Of a stretch of DNA of 64,000 nucleotides, positions 56,514-64,000 are shown one piece after another. The stretch is taken from positions 51,824-115,823 of the forward strand of contig NZ_AFGF01000234.1 of the NCBI RefSeq assembly GCF_000219125.1. Reading direction: 5' to 3'. A program made the translations under genes and the position numbers. The number at the start of each line of letters is the position of its first letter. The first letter of the stretch is position 1. This stretch comes from Acetonema longum DSM 6540. Its GTDB lineage: Bacteria; Bacillota; Negativicutes; Sporomusales; Acetonemataceae. The notes beneath the pieces were generated by a model. It searched no databases. It was not told the DNA's origin and was given only the letters and a program-made list of their open reading frames with translations.

Positions 56514-58318
56514 TCGAAACCGCGGTCCCTGTGGCGGAAAAGCTGGTTCACCTGCCTGACAAGCCAGGCGTATACCTGATGAAAAACAGCCAGGGGAAAA
56601 TCATCTATGTAGGCAAGGCCGTCAACCTAAAAAACCGGGTCCGCTCCTACTTTCAATCCAGCCGCAATCATTCCCCGAAAGTTTTGTCCATGGTCAGCCG
56701 CATCGCTGACCTGGAATATATCATTACCGCCTCCGAGCTGGAAGCCCTGATCCTGGAATGCAACCTGATCAAGCAGCACCGGCCCAAGTACAATATCAGC
56801 CTGCGGGATGATAAAACCTACCCCTATATCAAAGTCACCCTGGGGGAGGACTATCCCCGCCTGTACATCACCCGCAAAGTGGCTAAGGACGGCTCCCGCT
56901 ATTTTGGCCCCTATACCAATGTGGGCGCTGTCCATGAAACCCTGGGGCTGATCAAAAAACTGTTTCCCCTGCGCAGCTGTAAGAAACTGGATGCCAACCG
57001 GCCTTGTCTGCAGTTTCATATCAGGCGCTGCCTGGCCCCCTGTACTGGCAAGGTGGACAGCAAAACCTACCGGGAAATGATTCAGTCAGTGTGTCTCTTG
57101 CTGGAGGGACGCAGCGACACTGTGGTCAAAGAGCTGCGGCGTCAGATGCAGACTGCCTCCGGGAACCTTGAATTTGAGCGGGCGGCTAAGCTGCGGGATC
57201 AACTTATGGCCATTGAACAGGTAACCGAGAAACAAAATGTGATCACCGGCGCCGGCGATCAGGATGCCATCGGCCTGGCCCGCTCAGCCTTCGGCAGCTG
57301 CGTCCAGGTTTTTTCCATTCGCAGCGGCAAGCTCATCGGGCGGGAATACTTTTTCCTGGCTAATAGCGAGCACGAAGAGGACGATGCTCTGCTGACGGCC
57401 TTTATCCAGCAATATTACAACCAGGCAGGCTTCATCCCCCGGGAAGTGCTGCTGCCCCTGGAACTGGCGGAACAGGAACTCCTGGCGGAGTGGCTGACCG
57501 GGCTCAAAGGCGGCCGGGTTGCCCTGGAGATTCCCAAACGGGGCACCAAGAAGGACATCGTGAACATGGCGGCCGGCAATGCCGCTATTGTGCTGGAGGA
57601 GCAGGCCGCCAGACTGGCCAGTGAAGTCGCCCATACTCAGGGGGCTGTGACCGAACTGGCTGAGTATCTGTCCATACCGGCGCCGGAGCGGATTGAGTGC
57701 TACGATATCTCCCACATCCAGGGGGCTGAAACTGTGGCTTCCATGGTGGTATTTGAGGGGGGTCTGCCCAGCAAGAACGAATACCGGCGCTACAAACTGC
57801 GAACCGTGGAAGGAAAGCCGGATGATTTCCGTTCCATGCGGGAGGTTCTGAGCCGCCGTTTCCGGGACACGGAGGGTGTCCTGCCAGGGCTGGTCATTAT
57901 CGACGGCGGCAAGGGCCAGTTGTCTTCGGCGCTGGAAATCATCCGGGGCCAAGGGTTGACCATGCCGGTAGTGGGGCTGGCCAAGGAATTTGAGTATATT
58001 TTCCGGGAGGGCATCAGCGATCCTCTGATTCTGCCGCGTCACTCCCAGGCGTTGTATTTGGTGCAGCGGATCCGTGACGAGGCCCACCGTTTCGCCATCA
58101 CCTATCACCGTAAGCTGCGGTCCAAACGGAACATGGTCTCGGTGCTGGACCATGTGGAAGGCATCGGTCCCAAGCGACGCAAAGCCCTATGGGATCATTT
58201 CGGCAGCCTGGCTAAGATCAAAGCCGCCACAGTGGAAGATTTGGCCTCCGCCCCCGGCATGACCCAGCCGGCGGCGGAGGCGGTGCATGCCTTTTTTCGG
58301 CGGAAACCCGGGGAATAA
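56510..58318 (+). CDS. uvrC: Excinuclease ABC subunit C
   Basis: UvrC makes both incisions during excision repair. The 602-aa protein has the N-terminal GIY-YIG domain ([20 protein letters not shown] near residues 19-38), Cys-rich [17 protein letters not shown], and a UVR motif [14 protein letters not shown] near residues 220-233. The RNase H-like endonuclease domain has [10 protein letters not shown] and [12 protein letters not shown]-terminal helix-hairpin-helix pair follows ([19 protein letters not shown]). ATGA overlap with uvrA shows coupling. Confidence 0.97.
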   Translation: MIETAVPVAEKLVHLPDKPGVYLMKNSQGKIIYVGKAVNLKNRVRSYFQSSRNHSPKVLSMVSRIADLEYIITASELEALILECNLIKQHRPKYNISLRDDKTYPYIKVTLGEDYPRLYITRKVAKDGSRYFGPYTNVGAVHETLGLIKKLFPLRSCKKLDANRPCLQFHIRRCLAPCTGKVDSKTYREMIQSVCLLLEGRSDTVVKELRRQMQTASGNLEFERAAKLRDQLMAIEQVTEKQNVITGAGDQDAIGLARSAFGSCVQVFSIRSGKLIGREYFFLANSEHEEDDALLTAFIQQYYNQAGFIPREVLLPLELAEQELLAEWLTGLKGGRVALEIPKRGTKKDIVNMAAGNAAIVLEEQAARLASEVAHTQGAVTELAEYLSIPAPERIECYDISHIQGAETVASMVVFEGGLPSKNEYRRYKLRTVEGKPDDFRSMREVLSRRFRDTEGVLPGLVIIDGGKGQLSSALEIIRGQGLTMPVVGLAKEFEYIFREGISDPLILPRHSQALYLVQRIRDEAHRFAITYHRKLRSKRNMVSVLDHVEGIGPKRRKALWDHFGSLAKIKAATVEDLASAPGMTQPAAEAVHAFFRRKPGE

Positions 58319-58324
58319 GAACTA

Positions 58325-58354
58325 TTGACTTTTTTATGCATAGATCGGCAAAAT
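58325..58354 (+). promoter_or_regulatory. Possible promoter of tandem RNA copy 1
   Basis: TTGACT (58325-58330), 18-nt spacer, CAAAAT (58349-58354), predicting a start about 10 nt before the RNA's terminal helix. The -10 matches only 4 of 6. Confidence 0.4.
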
Positions 58355-58371
58355 ATTGCAATACTAACTAT

Positions 58372-58769
58372 GTAAAGGGTCTGTAATGGTTGAGCCAAGA
58401 GTGGTATCGGGTCGTGAGGCTCGGTATCATTCGGCCAAAGATTGGCGTTGGGTCTGAAAGGGTTCGGCGTCAGTCGGCGGGCAGATCGTTATTTGTCTTG
58501 TAAGGCTGTACGGCAGCCCAACTGTTGTCGTGTGGTCAAAAGGGATGAGTGGCGGTCGAGCTAAGACTGTCAGGGGCGCCGGAAGTTTCCGGAAGCTTAT
58601 GATTACGGGTCTGTTGCAGTCGGGAGATTGCAGCAGGTTCGTTAGGGGTCTTGGGCAGTCGAGCAAAGGTTCATGTCGGTTGTGTAATGCTTGTGCGTAG
58701 GCGAAAGTTTGCGTATAGGTATGTAATGATCGGCATGGGCTGTAGCGTAGATCATTGCGGGCTCTTTAC
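58372..58769 (+). ncRNA. Large structured RNA candidate, tandem copy 1 (398 nt)
   Basis: Non-coding sequence of 398 nt, repeated at 58916 with strong conservation and no shared ORF. The 5' and 3' ends pair as a terminal helix (58372-58379 with 58762-58769). Other stems are GAGCC/GGCTC (58392-58396 and about 58417-58421), GGCTG/CAGCC around 58504-58518, CCGGAA-GT-TTCCGG at 58579-58592, CTGTTGCA/TGCAGCAG around 58613-58636, and GTAATGATC/GATCATTGC (58723-58731 with 58750-58758). The motif GTYGAGCNAAG occurs three times (58389, 58555, 58658). Strand is chosen from the promoter and terminator positions. I do not recognise the class; it is not RNase P, tmRNA, SRP or a T-box by their usual signatures. 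Confidence 0.75.
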
Positions 58770-58802
58770 GTAAGGGCTCTGAACAGCAGAGCACTTGACA
58801 GG

Positions 58803-58843
58803 CGGTCTTTTCCACGATACGGGAGAGGCCGTTTGTTTATTTT
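58803..58843 (+). terminator. Terminator after RNA copy 1
   Basis: An 11-bp stem (58803-58813 with 58821-58831, several G-U pairs) is followed by TTTGTTTATTTT. A smaller GCTCTG/CAGAGC hairpin sits at 58776-58792 just before it. A TTGACA at 58795-58800 lacks a good -10. Confidence 0.65.
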
Positions 58844-58915
58844 GCCGGCAGAGTTCACGGATTTTGCCAGAAGAACCAGCGCATAGCCGGCTATTAAATT
58901 ACCATACTAAATAGT

Positions 58916-59319
58916 GTAAGGGGTTCGTAATGGTTGAGCCAAGAGTGATATCGGGTTGAAAGGCTCGGTGTCATTCGGCCAAAGATTGGCGTCGGGTCTG
59001 AAAGGGTTCGGCGTGAGTCGGCGGGCAGATCGTTATCTGTCTTGTAAGGCTGTACGGCAGCCCAACTGTTGTCGTGTGGTCGAAAGGGATGGCTGGCGGT
59101 CGAGCTAAGACTGTCGTGGGTTCCGGAGAGGTTTATTCCGGAAAACCGTTTAGGAAGGGTCTGTTGCAGTCGGGAGATTGCAGCAGGTTCGGCAGGTATC
59201 CGCGGCAGTCGAGCAAAGGTTTGTGCCGGTTGTGTAATGCTTGTGGGTAGTCGAAAGATTGCGTATAGGTATGTAATGATCGGTATAGGCTGTAGCGTAG
59301 ATCATTGCGGGCTCTTTAC
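58916..59319 (+). ncRNA. Large structured RNA candidate, tandem copy 2 (404 nt)
   Basis: Second copy, 544 bp downstream of the first start. Long blocks are identical to copy 1; differences are concentrated in hairpin tips and helix positions where pairing is kept. The terminal helix reads GTAAGGGG with CTCTTTAC, where copy 1 has GTAAAGGG: an A-U pair becomes G-U. AGAT-CGTT-ATCT replaces AGAT-CGTT-ATTT. The hairpin CCGGAA/TTCCGG becomes TTCCGGA/TCCGGAA (59121-59127 with 59137-59143). The three GTYGAGCNAAG motifs keep their copy-specific middle base at each position. Followed by an AAGATGC/GCATCTT hairpin at about 59330-59346. Confidence 0.75.
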
Positions 59320-59356
59320 CGTTACATAAAAAGATGCTTGCATCTTGGGGTTAAGA

Positions 59357-59428
59357 GGAAAGTAAGTCACTTTTCGGATAACCAGAGGGAGCTTTGAAAT
59401 AGTAGGAATCCGAAAAGTGATACTTTCT
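59357..59428. repeat. Long inverted repeat with CACTTTTCGGAT arms
   Basis: About 22-bp arms (GAAAGTAAGTCACTTTTCGGAT at 59357 onward and its near complement ending at 59428) surround a loop of about 30 nt. The CACTTTTCGG/CCGAAAAGTG core also forms the internal hairpin of repeat copies R1 and R7. Between here and hrpB (59429-59627) there is a TATAAT at about 59540 but no gene. Confidence 0.75.
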
Positions 59429-59627
59429 GAGTCTGCATGCATAGGCCACGGTAAATGCCAGGAGGCAGGTACTGCGGTTTATTTTTTTGCCGCTAAAAAT
59501 GCCGAAACTTTTTCTATAGTCAGGAATTTTCCCCTTGCGGTATAATATCATACAGGCGGACAAGCTCCGCTGGCTGCCGGCGGCAGTTCCGGACCGGCCG
59601 CTTAAAAGACGATGAGGTGACTTGACC

Positions 59628-62129
59628 GTGAACCTGCCAATCGAATCCACACTGCCGTCTATAAAAACAGCGCTGGCGTCCGCCTCCAATCTTGTATTGA
59701 CTGCACCGCCCGGAGCCGGCAAGACTACCCGTGTTCCTTTGGCTCTCTTGGAGACACCCTGGCTGGCGGGACGCCGTATCCTGATGCTGGAGCCCCGGCG
59801 TCTGGCGGCCCGGGCAGCGGCCCGGTACATGGCGGCTTGCCTGGGGGAGCCGGTAGGCGAGACTGTGGGCTACCGGGTCAGATTAGAGACCCGGGTGAGT
59901 TCCCGTACCCGGATTGAAGTGGTGACCGAGGGGGTTTTGACCCGGCTGCTGCAGGCTGATCCGGCTCTGACCGATACAGGCATCGTTATTTTTGATGAGT
60001 TTCATGAGCGCAGCCTGCAGGCCGATCTGGGACTGGCCCTTTGTCTGCAGGCTCAGGAAGTATTAAGGCCGGATCTCAGACTGTTGGTGATGTCGGCTAC
60101 CCTGGACGCCCAACCGGTGGCGGCTCTCATGGGCGGCGCAGCCGTTCTGGCGAGCCAGGGCCGGAGTTTTCCGACAGAGACGATTTATTGCAAAGATAAG
60201 ATAGAAGGACGCATTGAACCGGCAGTGGCCCATACAGTGATTGAGGCGCTGAGCCGGCACAGCGGCGATGTGCTGGTGTTTTTGCCCGGAGAGGCGGAAA
60301 TCAGACGAGTGCAGGCCCGGCTTCGGGAGATAGGGCTTGGCCCTGATGTCCGGCTTGCGCCCCTGTACGGCAATCTCCCATCGGCGGCTCAGGACCTGGC
60401 CTTACTGCCCTGTCCGGCCGGTGAGAGAAAGGTTGTGCTGGCCACGGCCATTGCCGAGACCAGCTTGACGGTAGAAGGAGTGCAGGTGGTGGTCGACAGC
60501 GGACTGATGCGGGTGCCCCGGTTTTCACCCCGGACCGGCATGACCCGGCTGGAGACCATAGGAGTTTCCCGGGCTGCGGCGGACCAACGGCGGGGCCGGG
60601 CCGGCCGATTGGGACCGGGGGTGTGCTACCGGCTGTGGACGAAGGAGGCGGATGCCCGCCTGGAGTCCAGCGCCAAGCCGGAAATACTGGAGGCCGATCT
60701 GGCGCCTCTGGCTTTGGAATTGGCGGCCTGGGGCGCAGCGGAGCCTGAAATTCTGCGCTGGCTGGATACACCGCCGGCCGGAGCCTTCAGCCAGGCCCGG
60801 CAGTTATTGAGGCGGCTGGGAGTTTTAGATGCCCAGGGAGCCATCACTTCCCACGGACAGAGCATAGCCGAACACGGCCTGCATCCCCGGCTGGCGCATA
60901 TGATTCTGACTGCCATCCCTCACGGGCTGGGGAGTCTGGCCTGTGAATTGGCGGCTCTCCTGAATGGCCGGGATGTATTCGGCAGGACCGGCCAGCCGGA
61001 TGCCGACCTGCGGCTGCGGCTGGAAGCAGTCCGCCGTTTTAAGGGAAAGGAAGGGGCAGGAAGGGATTCCGGCGAGATGGAGGCCGGCCAGCGGCGGGTG
61101 CTGGCTGAAATCCGCTATTGGCGCAGAAAATTTGCCATTCCGGCGGCGGAACAGGCGGATATCAGCGCCTGCGGGGCGGTATTGGCCATGGCTTATCCTG
61201 ATCGGATTGGCCAGAAGCGGGAGAATGACCGTTTTCTCTTAAGCAATGGACGAGGCGCTTATTTTGCCTCGATTCAGCCTCTTTCCCAGGCGGCCTGGCT
61301 AGTAGCAGCCGAACTGGACGATCAGGGGCCGGAAAGCCGGATCTTGCTGGCGGCGCCCGTGGAGTTGGTGGATTTGCACCGTTATTTCGCCGGGGTCATC
61401 CGGGAGGTCACGTCGATTGTTTGGGACCGGACAGTTCAGGCGGTGCGGGCGCGCCAGGAAGTGAGACTGGGAGCTTTGGTCCTGAAGGATATCCTGCCGG
61501 ACCGTCCGGAACCGGCGGCGGTTCAGACAGCCTTGCTGCAGGGAATCTCCCAGGAAGGGCTGGCGATTTTGCCCTGGACCAAGACAGCTTGCCAGTACCG
61601 GCAGCGGCTGCAGTTCATGCATTACCAGGACCCTTCCTGGCCAGACGTTTCCGACGCCGCCCTGGAGTCGGCGCTGGCCGACTGGCTGGGCCCTTATGTA
61701 TACGGCATGAGCAAAGCCTCTGACCTGCAGCGCCTGAATCTGACGGCTATTTTGGAAAATCTTCTGACCTGGGAACAACGCCGTGAGCTGGAGGAGGCTG
61801 CTCCGGCCCGGATGGAAGTCCCCAGCGGCCAGAAGATTGCGGTGGATTACTCCGATCCGGCCTGCCCGGTGATGGCTGTAAAGCTGCAGGAACTGTTCGG
61901 CTTGGCCGAAACGCCCCATCTGGGCGGGGGCAAAGTCCCTCTGACCCTGCACCTGTTATCGCCGGCCCAGCGGCCGGTCCAGGTGACCCGAGACTTGGCT
62001 AGCTTTTGGCGGGAGACGTATTTTGCCGTCAAAAAAGATCTGATGGGGCGCTACCCAAAACACTATTGGCCGGAAGATCCGTGGAAGGCGGTACCAACCC
62101 ACCGGACTCGCCCTCGGGGGGATCGTTGA
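59628..62129 (+). CDS. hrpB: ATP-dependent helicase HrpB
   Basis: This DEAH-box RNA/DNA helicase of the HrpB family is 833 aa long with the family architecture. Walker A is APPGAGKTT (residues 26-34), the DEAH-like box is FDEFHERSL, and motifs III-VI include VMSATLD, ATAIAETSLTVEGV and DQRRGRAGRLGPG. A C-terminal HrpB-specific region ends EDPWKAVPTHRTRPRGDR. GTG 59628, 7 nt after GAGGTGA, is preferred over TTG 59622. Its TGA stop lies inside repeat R7. Cellular role not established. Confidence 0.92.
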   Translation: MNLPIESTLPSIKTALASASNLVLTAPPGAGKTTRVPLALLETPWLAGRRILMLEPRRLAARAAARYMAACLGEPVGETVGYRVRLETRVSSRTRIEVVTEGVLTRLLQADPALTDTGIVIFDEFHERSLQADLGLALCLQAQEVLRPDLRLLVMSATLDAQPVAALMGGAAVLASQGRSFPTETIYCKDKIEGRIEPAVAHTVIEALSRHSGDVLVFLPGEAEIRRVQARLREIGLGPDVRLAPLYGNLPSAAQDLALLPCPAGERKVVLATAIAETSLTVEGVQVVVDSGLMRVPRFSPRTGMTRLETIGVSRAAADQRRGRAGRLGPGVCYRLWTKEADARLESSAKPEILEADLAPLALELAAWGAAEPEILRWLDTPPAGAFSQARQLLRRLGVLDAQGAITSHGQSIAEHGLHPRLAHMILTAIPHGLGSLACELAALLNGRDVFGRTGQPDADLRLRLEAVRRFKGKEGAGRDSGEMEAGQRRVLAEIRYWRRKFAIPAAEQADISACGAVLAMAYPDRIGQKRENDRFLLSNGRGAYFASIQPLSQAAWLVAAELDDQGPESRILLAAPVELVDLHRYFAGVIREVTSIVWDRTVQAVRARQEVRLGALVLKDILPDRPEPAAVQTALLQGISQEGLAILPWTKTACQYRQRLQFMHYQDPSWPDVSDAALESALADWLGPYVYGMSKASDLQRLNLTAILENLLTWEQRRELEEAAPARMEVPSGQKIAVDYSDPACPVMAVKLQELFGLAETPHLGGGKVPLTLHLLSPAQRPVQVTRDLASFWRETYFAVKKDLMGRYPKHYWPEDPWKAVPTHRTRPRGDR

Positions 62130-62350
62130 GAAGGGCCCATCTGCGTCGTTTGCTCCTGCGGGCGCGCGCTTGCCGTACCCTTGCGAACGTACTGTCTGCG
62201 CGCGCGTCCTCGTCACACTATCAGAATTGTGACTTTTCGGAAGAGAGGTAGTAGCAGATGTCTTCTCATAAGCCGAAAAGTCACCTAAATTCTTCAGTAT
62301 GGCAACGCAGGCGTTGCTTTTACCTAGCATCTGAACCCTTTTGAACGATC
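62121..62350. repeat. Intergenic inverted-repeat element, copy R7 (full)
   Basis: This 230-bp copy is in the same orientation as R2. Its ends are GATCGTTGAGAAGGGCCC and CCCTTTTGAACGATC; the matching arms extend outward to GGGATC/GATCCC. The internal hairpin GTGACTTTTCGG/CCGAAAAGTCAC is at about 62229-62285. It shares GAACGTACTGTCTGCGCGCG with R2. The left end supplies the hrpB stop codon. Confidence 0.85.
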
Positions 62351-62388
62351 CCTGTTTCGAGGCTGAAGATGACTTTGGGGCAGTATTC

Positions 62389-62418
62389 TTTACAGAACTA
62401 TACCTTTTAAGCTACAAT
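62389..62418 (+). promoter_or_regulatory. Sigma-A promoter of the ABC-F gene
   Basis: TTTACA (62389-62394), 18-nt spacer, TACAAT (62413-62418), 44 bp before the start codon. Confidence 0.6.
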
Positions 62419-62461
62419 AAAGGGGCATTTGTAAAAATATCACGCAGGAGCGGGAGCAACG

Positions 62462-64000
62462 ATGAGCGTATTAACTGTAGAAAATGTCACTCACGGCTTT
62501 GGCGGCCGTCAGATTTTAGAGAATGCCTCTTTCCGGTTGTTAAAGGGAGAGCATGTGGGACTGGTGGGAGCTAACGGGGAAGGAAAATCCACCTTTCTTA
62601 ACATTGTCACCGGACAGCTTATGCCGGACGCAGGCAAGGTGGAATGGTCAAACCGGGTTACGGTGGGCTATCTGGACCAGCATGCCGTCCTGGCCAAGGG
62701 CAAAACCATCCGGGATGTTCTGCGGGAAGCTTTTCAGCAGATGTATGACCTGGAGGCCGAAATGCTGTCTATTTATGACAAAATGGGAGACGTCTCACCG
62801 GAGGAACTGGACCGACAAATGCAGGACGTGGGCGAGATCCAGGAAATGCTGGAGCATGGCGGCTTTTATATGATTGATGCCAAGATTGAAGAAATAGCCA
62901 ACGGCCTGGGCCTGGGGGAAGTCGGCCTGGACCGGGATGTAACCGACCTGAGCGGCGGCCAGAGGACCAAAGTGTTGCTGACCAAGCTGCTGCTGCAGAA
63001 TCCCACGATATTAATCCTGGACGAGCCTACCAACTATCTGGATGTGGAGCATATCGAATGGCTCACACGATATCTTAGGGACTATGAAAACAGCTTCATT
63101 CTGGTTTCTCATGATATTCCTTTCCTCAATGCGGTGGTCAATGTTATCTACCATGTGGAAAACACCGTACTGACCCGTTATACCGGCGACTACGAACAGT
63201 TCCAGCAAATGTACGCCGTGAAAAAGAGTCAGGAGCAGCGGGCCTATGAGCGCCAACAGCAGGAAGTCGAGAAAATGGAAGACTTTATTGCCCGCAACAA
63301 GGCCCGGGTGGCCACCCGGGGCATGGCCAACAGCCGGCAGAAACGGCTGGATAAGATGGAGATGCTGGAAAAACCGCGGGAAAAGCCCAAACCGGTATTC
63401 CAGTTCCGGGAAGCCAGGACACCGGGCCGGTTTGTGGTGGAAGCCAAGGATCTGGTGCTGGGCTATGACGAACCTCTTACCAAGCCGGTGAATATTGCCC
63501 TGGAACGGGGCCGCAAGGTGGCCATACGGGGCACTAACGGCCTGGGAAAGTCCACTCTGCTAAAGACTATTTTAGGGATCATTCCGCCGGTTTCCGGTCA
63601 GGTGACTCTGGGCGATTACCTGCAGCCAGGCTATTTTGAGCAGGAGTCCAGCCGTCATAACAGCAGCACAGCCCTGGATGAGGTCTGGAACGAATACCCC
63701 GGCATGACCAACTTCGAAGTCCGGGCCGCCTTAGCCCGCTGCGGTCTGACCACCGAGCATATCACCAGTCAGATGATGGTCTTAAGCGGCGGGGAAAACG
63801 CCAAGGTGCGCCTGTGCAAGCTGATGCTGAAAGATGTAAACTGGCTGGTACTGGACGAACCTACCAACCATTTGGATGCAGAGGCCAAAGCTGAGCTCCA
63901 GAGGGCTCTCAGGGAGTATAAAGGCACCGTGCTGTTAGTTTCCCATGAACCGGATTTTTACGCCGGCTGGGTGACGGATGTTTGGAATGTGGAGGAATGG
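62462..64000 (+). CDS. ABC-F family ATPase (3' truncated by window edge)
   Basis: This soluble tandem ABC ATPase of the ABC-F group acts on ribosomes rather than in transport. 513 codons are present without a stop. The first module has Walker A VGANGEGKST (residues 35-44), LSGGQRTKV and LDEPTNYLD. A charged linker follows with MYAVKKSQEQRAYERQQQEV and ARNKARVATRGMANSRQKR. The second module has GTNGLGKST, LSGGENAKVRL and LDEPTNHLD. No membrane segments. It resembles YkpA/YbiT-like housekeeping members; a resistance role is possible but not indicated. ATG with GGAGCGGGAG upstream. Confidence 0.94.
   Translation, partial: MSVLTVENVTHGFGGRQILENASFRLLKGEHVGLVGANGEGKSTFLNIVTGQLMPDAGKVEWSNRVTVGYLDQHAVLAKGKTIRDVLREAFQQMYDLEAEMLSIYDKMGDVSPEELDRQMQDVGEIQEMLEHGGFYMIDAKIEEIANGLGLGEVGLDRDVTDLSGGQRTKVLLTKLLLQNPTILILDEPTNYLDVEHIEWLTRYLRDYENSFILVSHDIPFLNAVVNVIYHVENTVLTRYTGDYEQFQQMYAVKKSQEQRAYERQQQEVEKMEDFIARNKARVATRGMANSRQKRLDKMEMLEKPREKPKPVFQFREARTPGRFVVEAKDLVLGYDEPLTKPVNIALERGRKVAIRGTNGLGKSTLLKTILGIIPPVSGQVTLGDYLQPGYFEQESSRHNSSTALDEVWNEYPGMTNFEVRAALARCGLTTEHITSQMMVLSGGENAKVRLCKLMLKDVNWLVLDEPTNHLDAEAKAELQRALREYKGTVLLVSHEPDFYAGWVTDVWNVEEW

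Noticed and set aside
57284..58153. A 289-aa minus-strand frame opposite uvrC
   Set aside because: Shadow of the GC-biased uvrC coding sequence; no RBS or family resemblance.
59069..59329. An 86-aa plus-strand frame inside RNA copy 2
   Set aside because: The frame is not conserved in copy 1, and substitutions follow RNA pairing rather than codons.
58319..59627. CRISPR array or IS element as the cause of the repetitive region
   Set aside because: There are only two long copies, no short spaced direct repeats, no cas genes and no transposase frame; a structured RNA duplication fits better.

Overview
The window looks like a chromosomal segment of a motile, diderm, anaerobic Firmicute, most likely a member of the Negativicutes (Sporomusa/Pelosinus-like). 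This assignment is inference. It rests on mid-range GC content, the hpf-secA-prfB order, a csaB/DUF5693/DUF2993 cell-wall block, the ftsEX-M23-ctpB-PDZ-uvrB-uvrA-uvrC backbone, citrate lyase genes, and a corrinoid-type methyltransferase under a sigma-54 promoter. Almost everything is on the + strand; the exceptions are the citrate transporter, its LysR regulator and the sigma-54 activator.

Region 1 (1-19.6 kb) is a flagellar filament and flagellin-glycosylation island. It starts with the 3' end of a flagellin gene and a Maf-type glycosyltransferase, followed by a complete pseudaminic acid pathway (pseB, C, F, G, H, I). Next come a large putative glycosyltransferase, a left-handed beta-helix acyltransferase, a WecE-like sugar transaminase, an AT-rich methyltransferase, and rmlB/rmlA. 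The island ends with flaG, fliD, fliS and a fliT-like gene behind a sigma-28 type promoter, then a calcium-motif protein. The pse genes make CMP-pseudaminic acid, and rmlA-rmlB-wecE can make a dTDP-4-amino-4,6-dideoxyhexose; both probably decorate flagellin.

Region 2 (19.6-28.3 kb) holds a promoter plus a structured non-coding leader before a small zinc-ribbon gene, a tight DnaA-box cluster, a polar amino acid ABC transporter, a frameshifted cold-shock gene, hpf, secA and prfB. prfB carries its normal programmed +1 frameshift.

Region 3 (28.3-37 kb) is an envelope and division block: DUF2993, DUF5693, csaB, a YitT-family gene, an M50 protease, ftsE, ftsX and an EnvC-like M23 protein. Region 4 (37-43.7 kb) is a citrate fermentation module (CitMHS transporter, LysR regulator, citDEFC) sitting between the EnvC-like gene and ctpB. 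Region 5 continues the backbone (ctpB, a MinJ-like PDZ protein, uvrB). It is interrupted by a second metabolic module at 49.0-53.3 kb (OFA-type MFS transporter, sigma-54 activator, UroD-family methyltransferase), then resumes with uvrA and uvrC. Region 6 holds two tandem copies of a roughly 400-nt structured RNA candidate (58.4-59.3 kb), hrpB, and the 5' part of an ABC-F gene.

A family of about 125-230 bp inverted-repeat elements and solo ends is scattered through intergenic spaces from 24 kb onward. Most lie directly after genes, and two supply the stop codon of the preceding gene (secA, hrpB). The tandem structured RNA and this repeat family are the most unusual items in the window.
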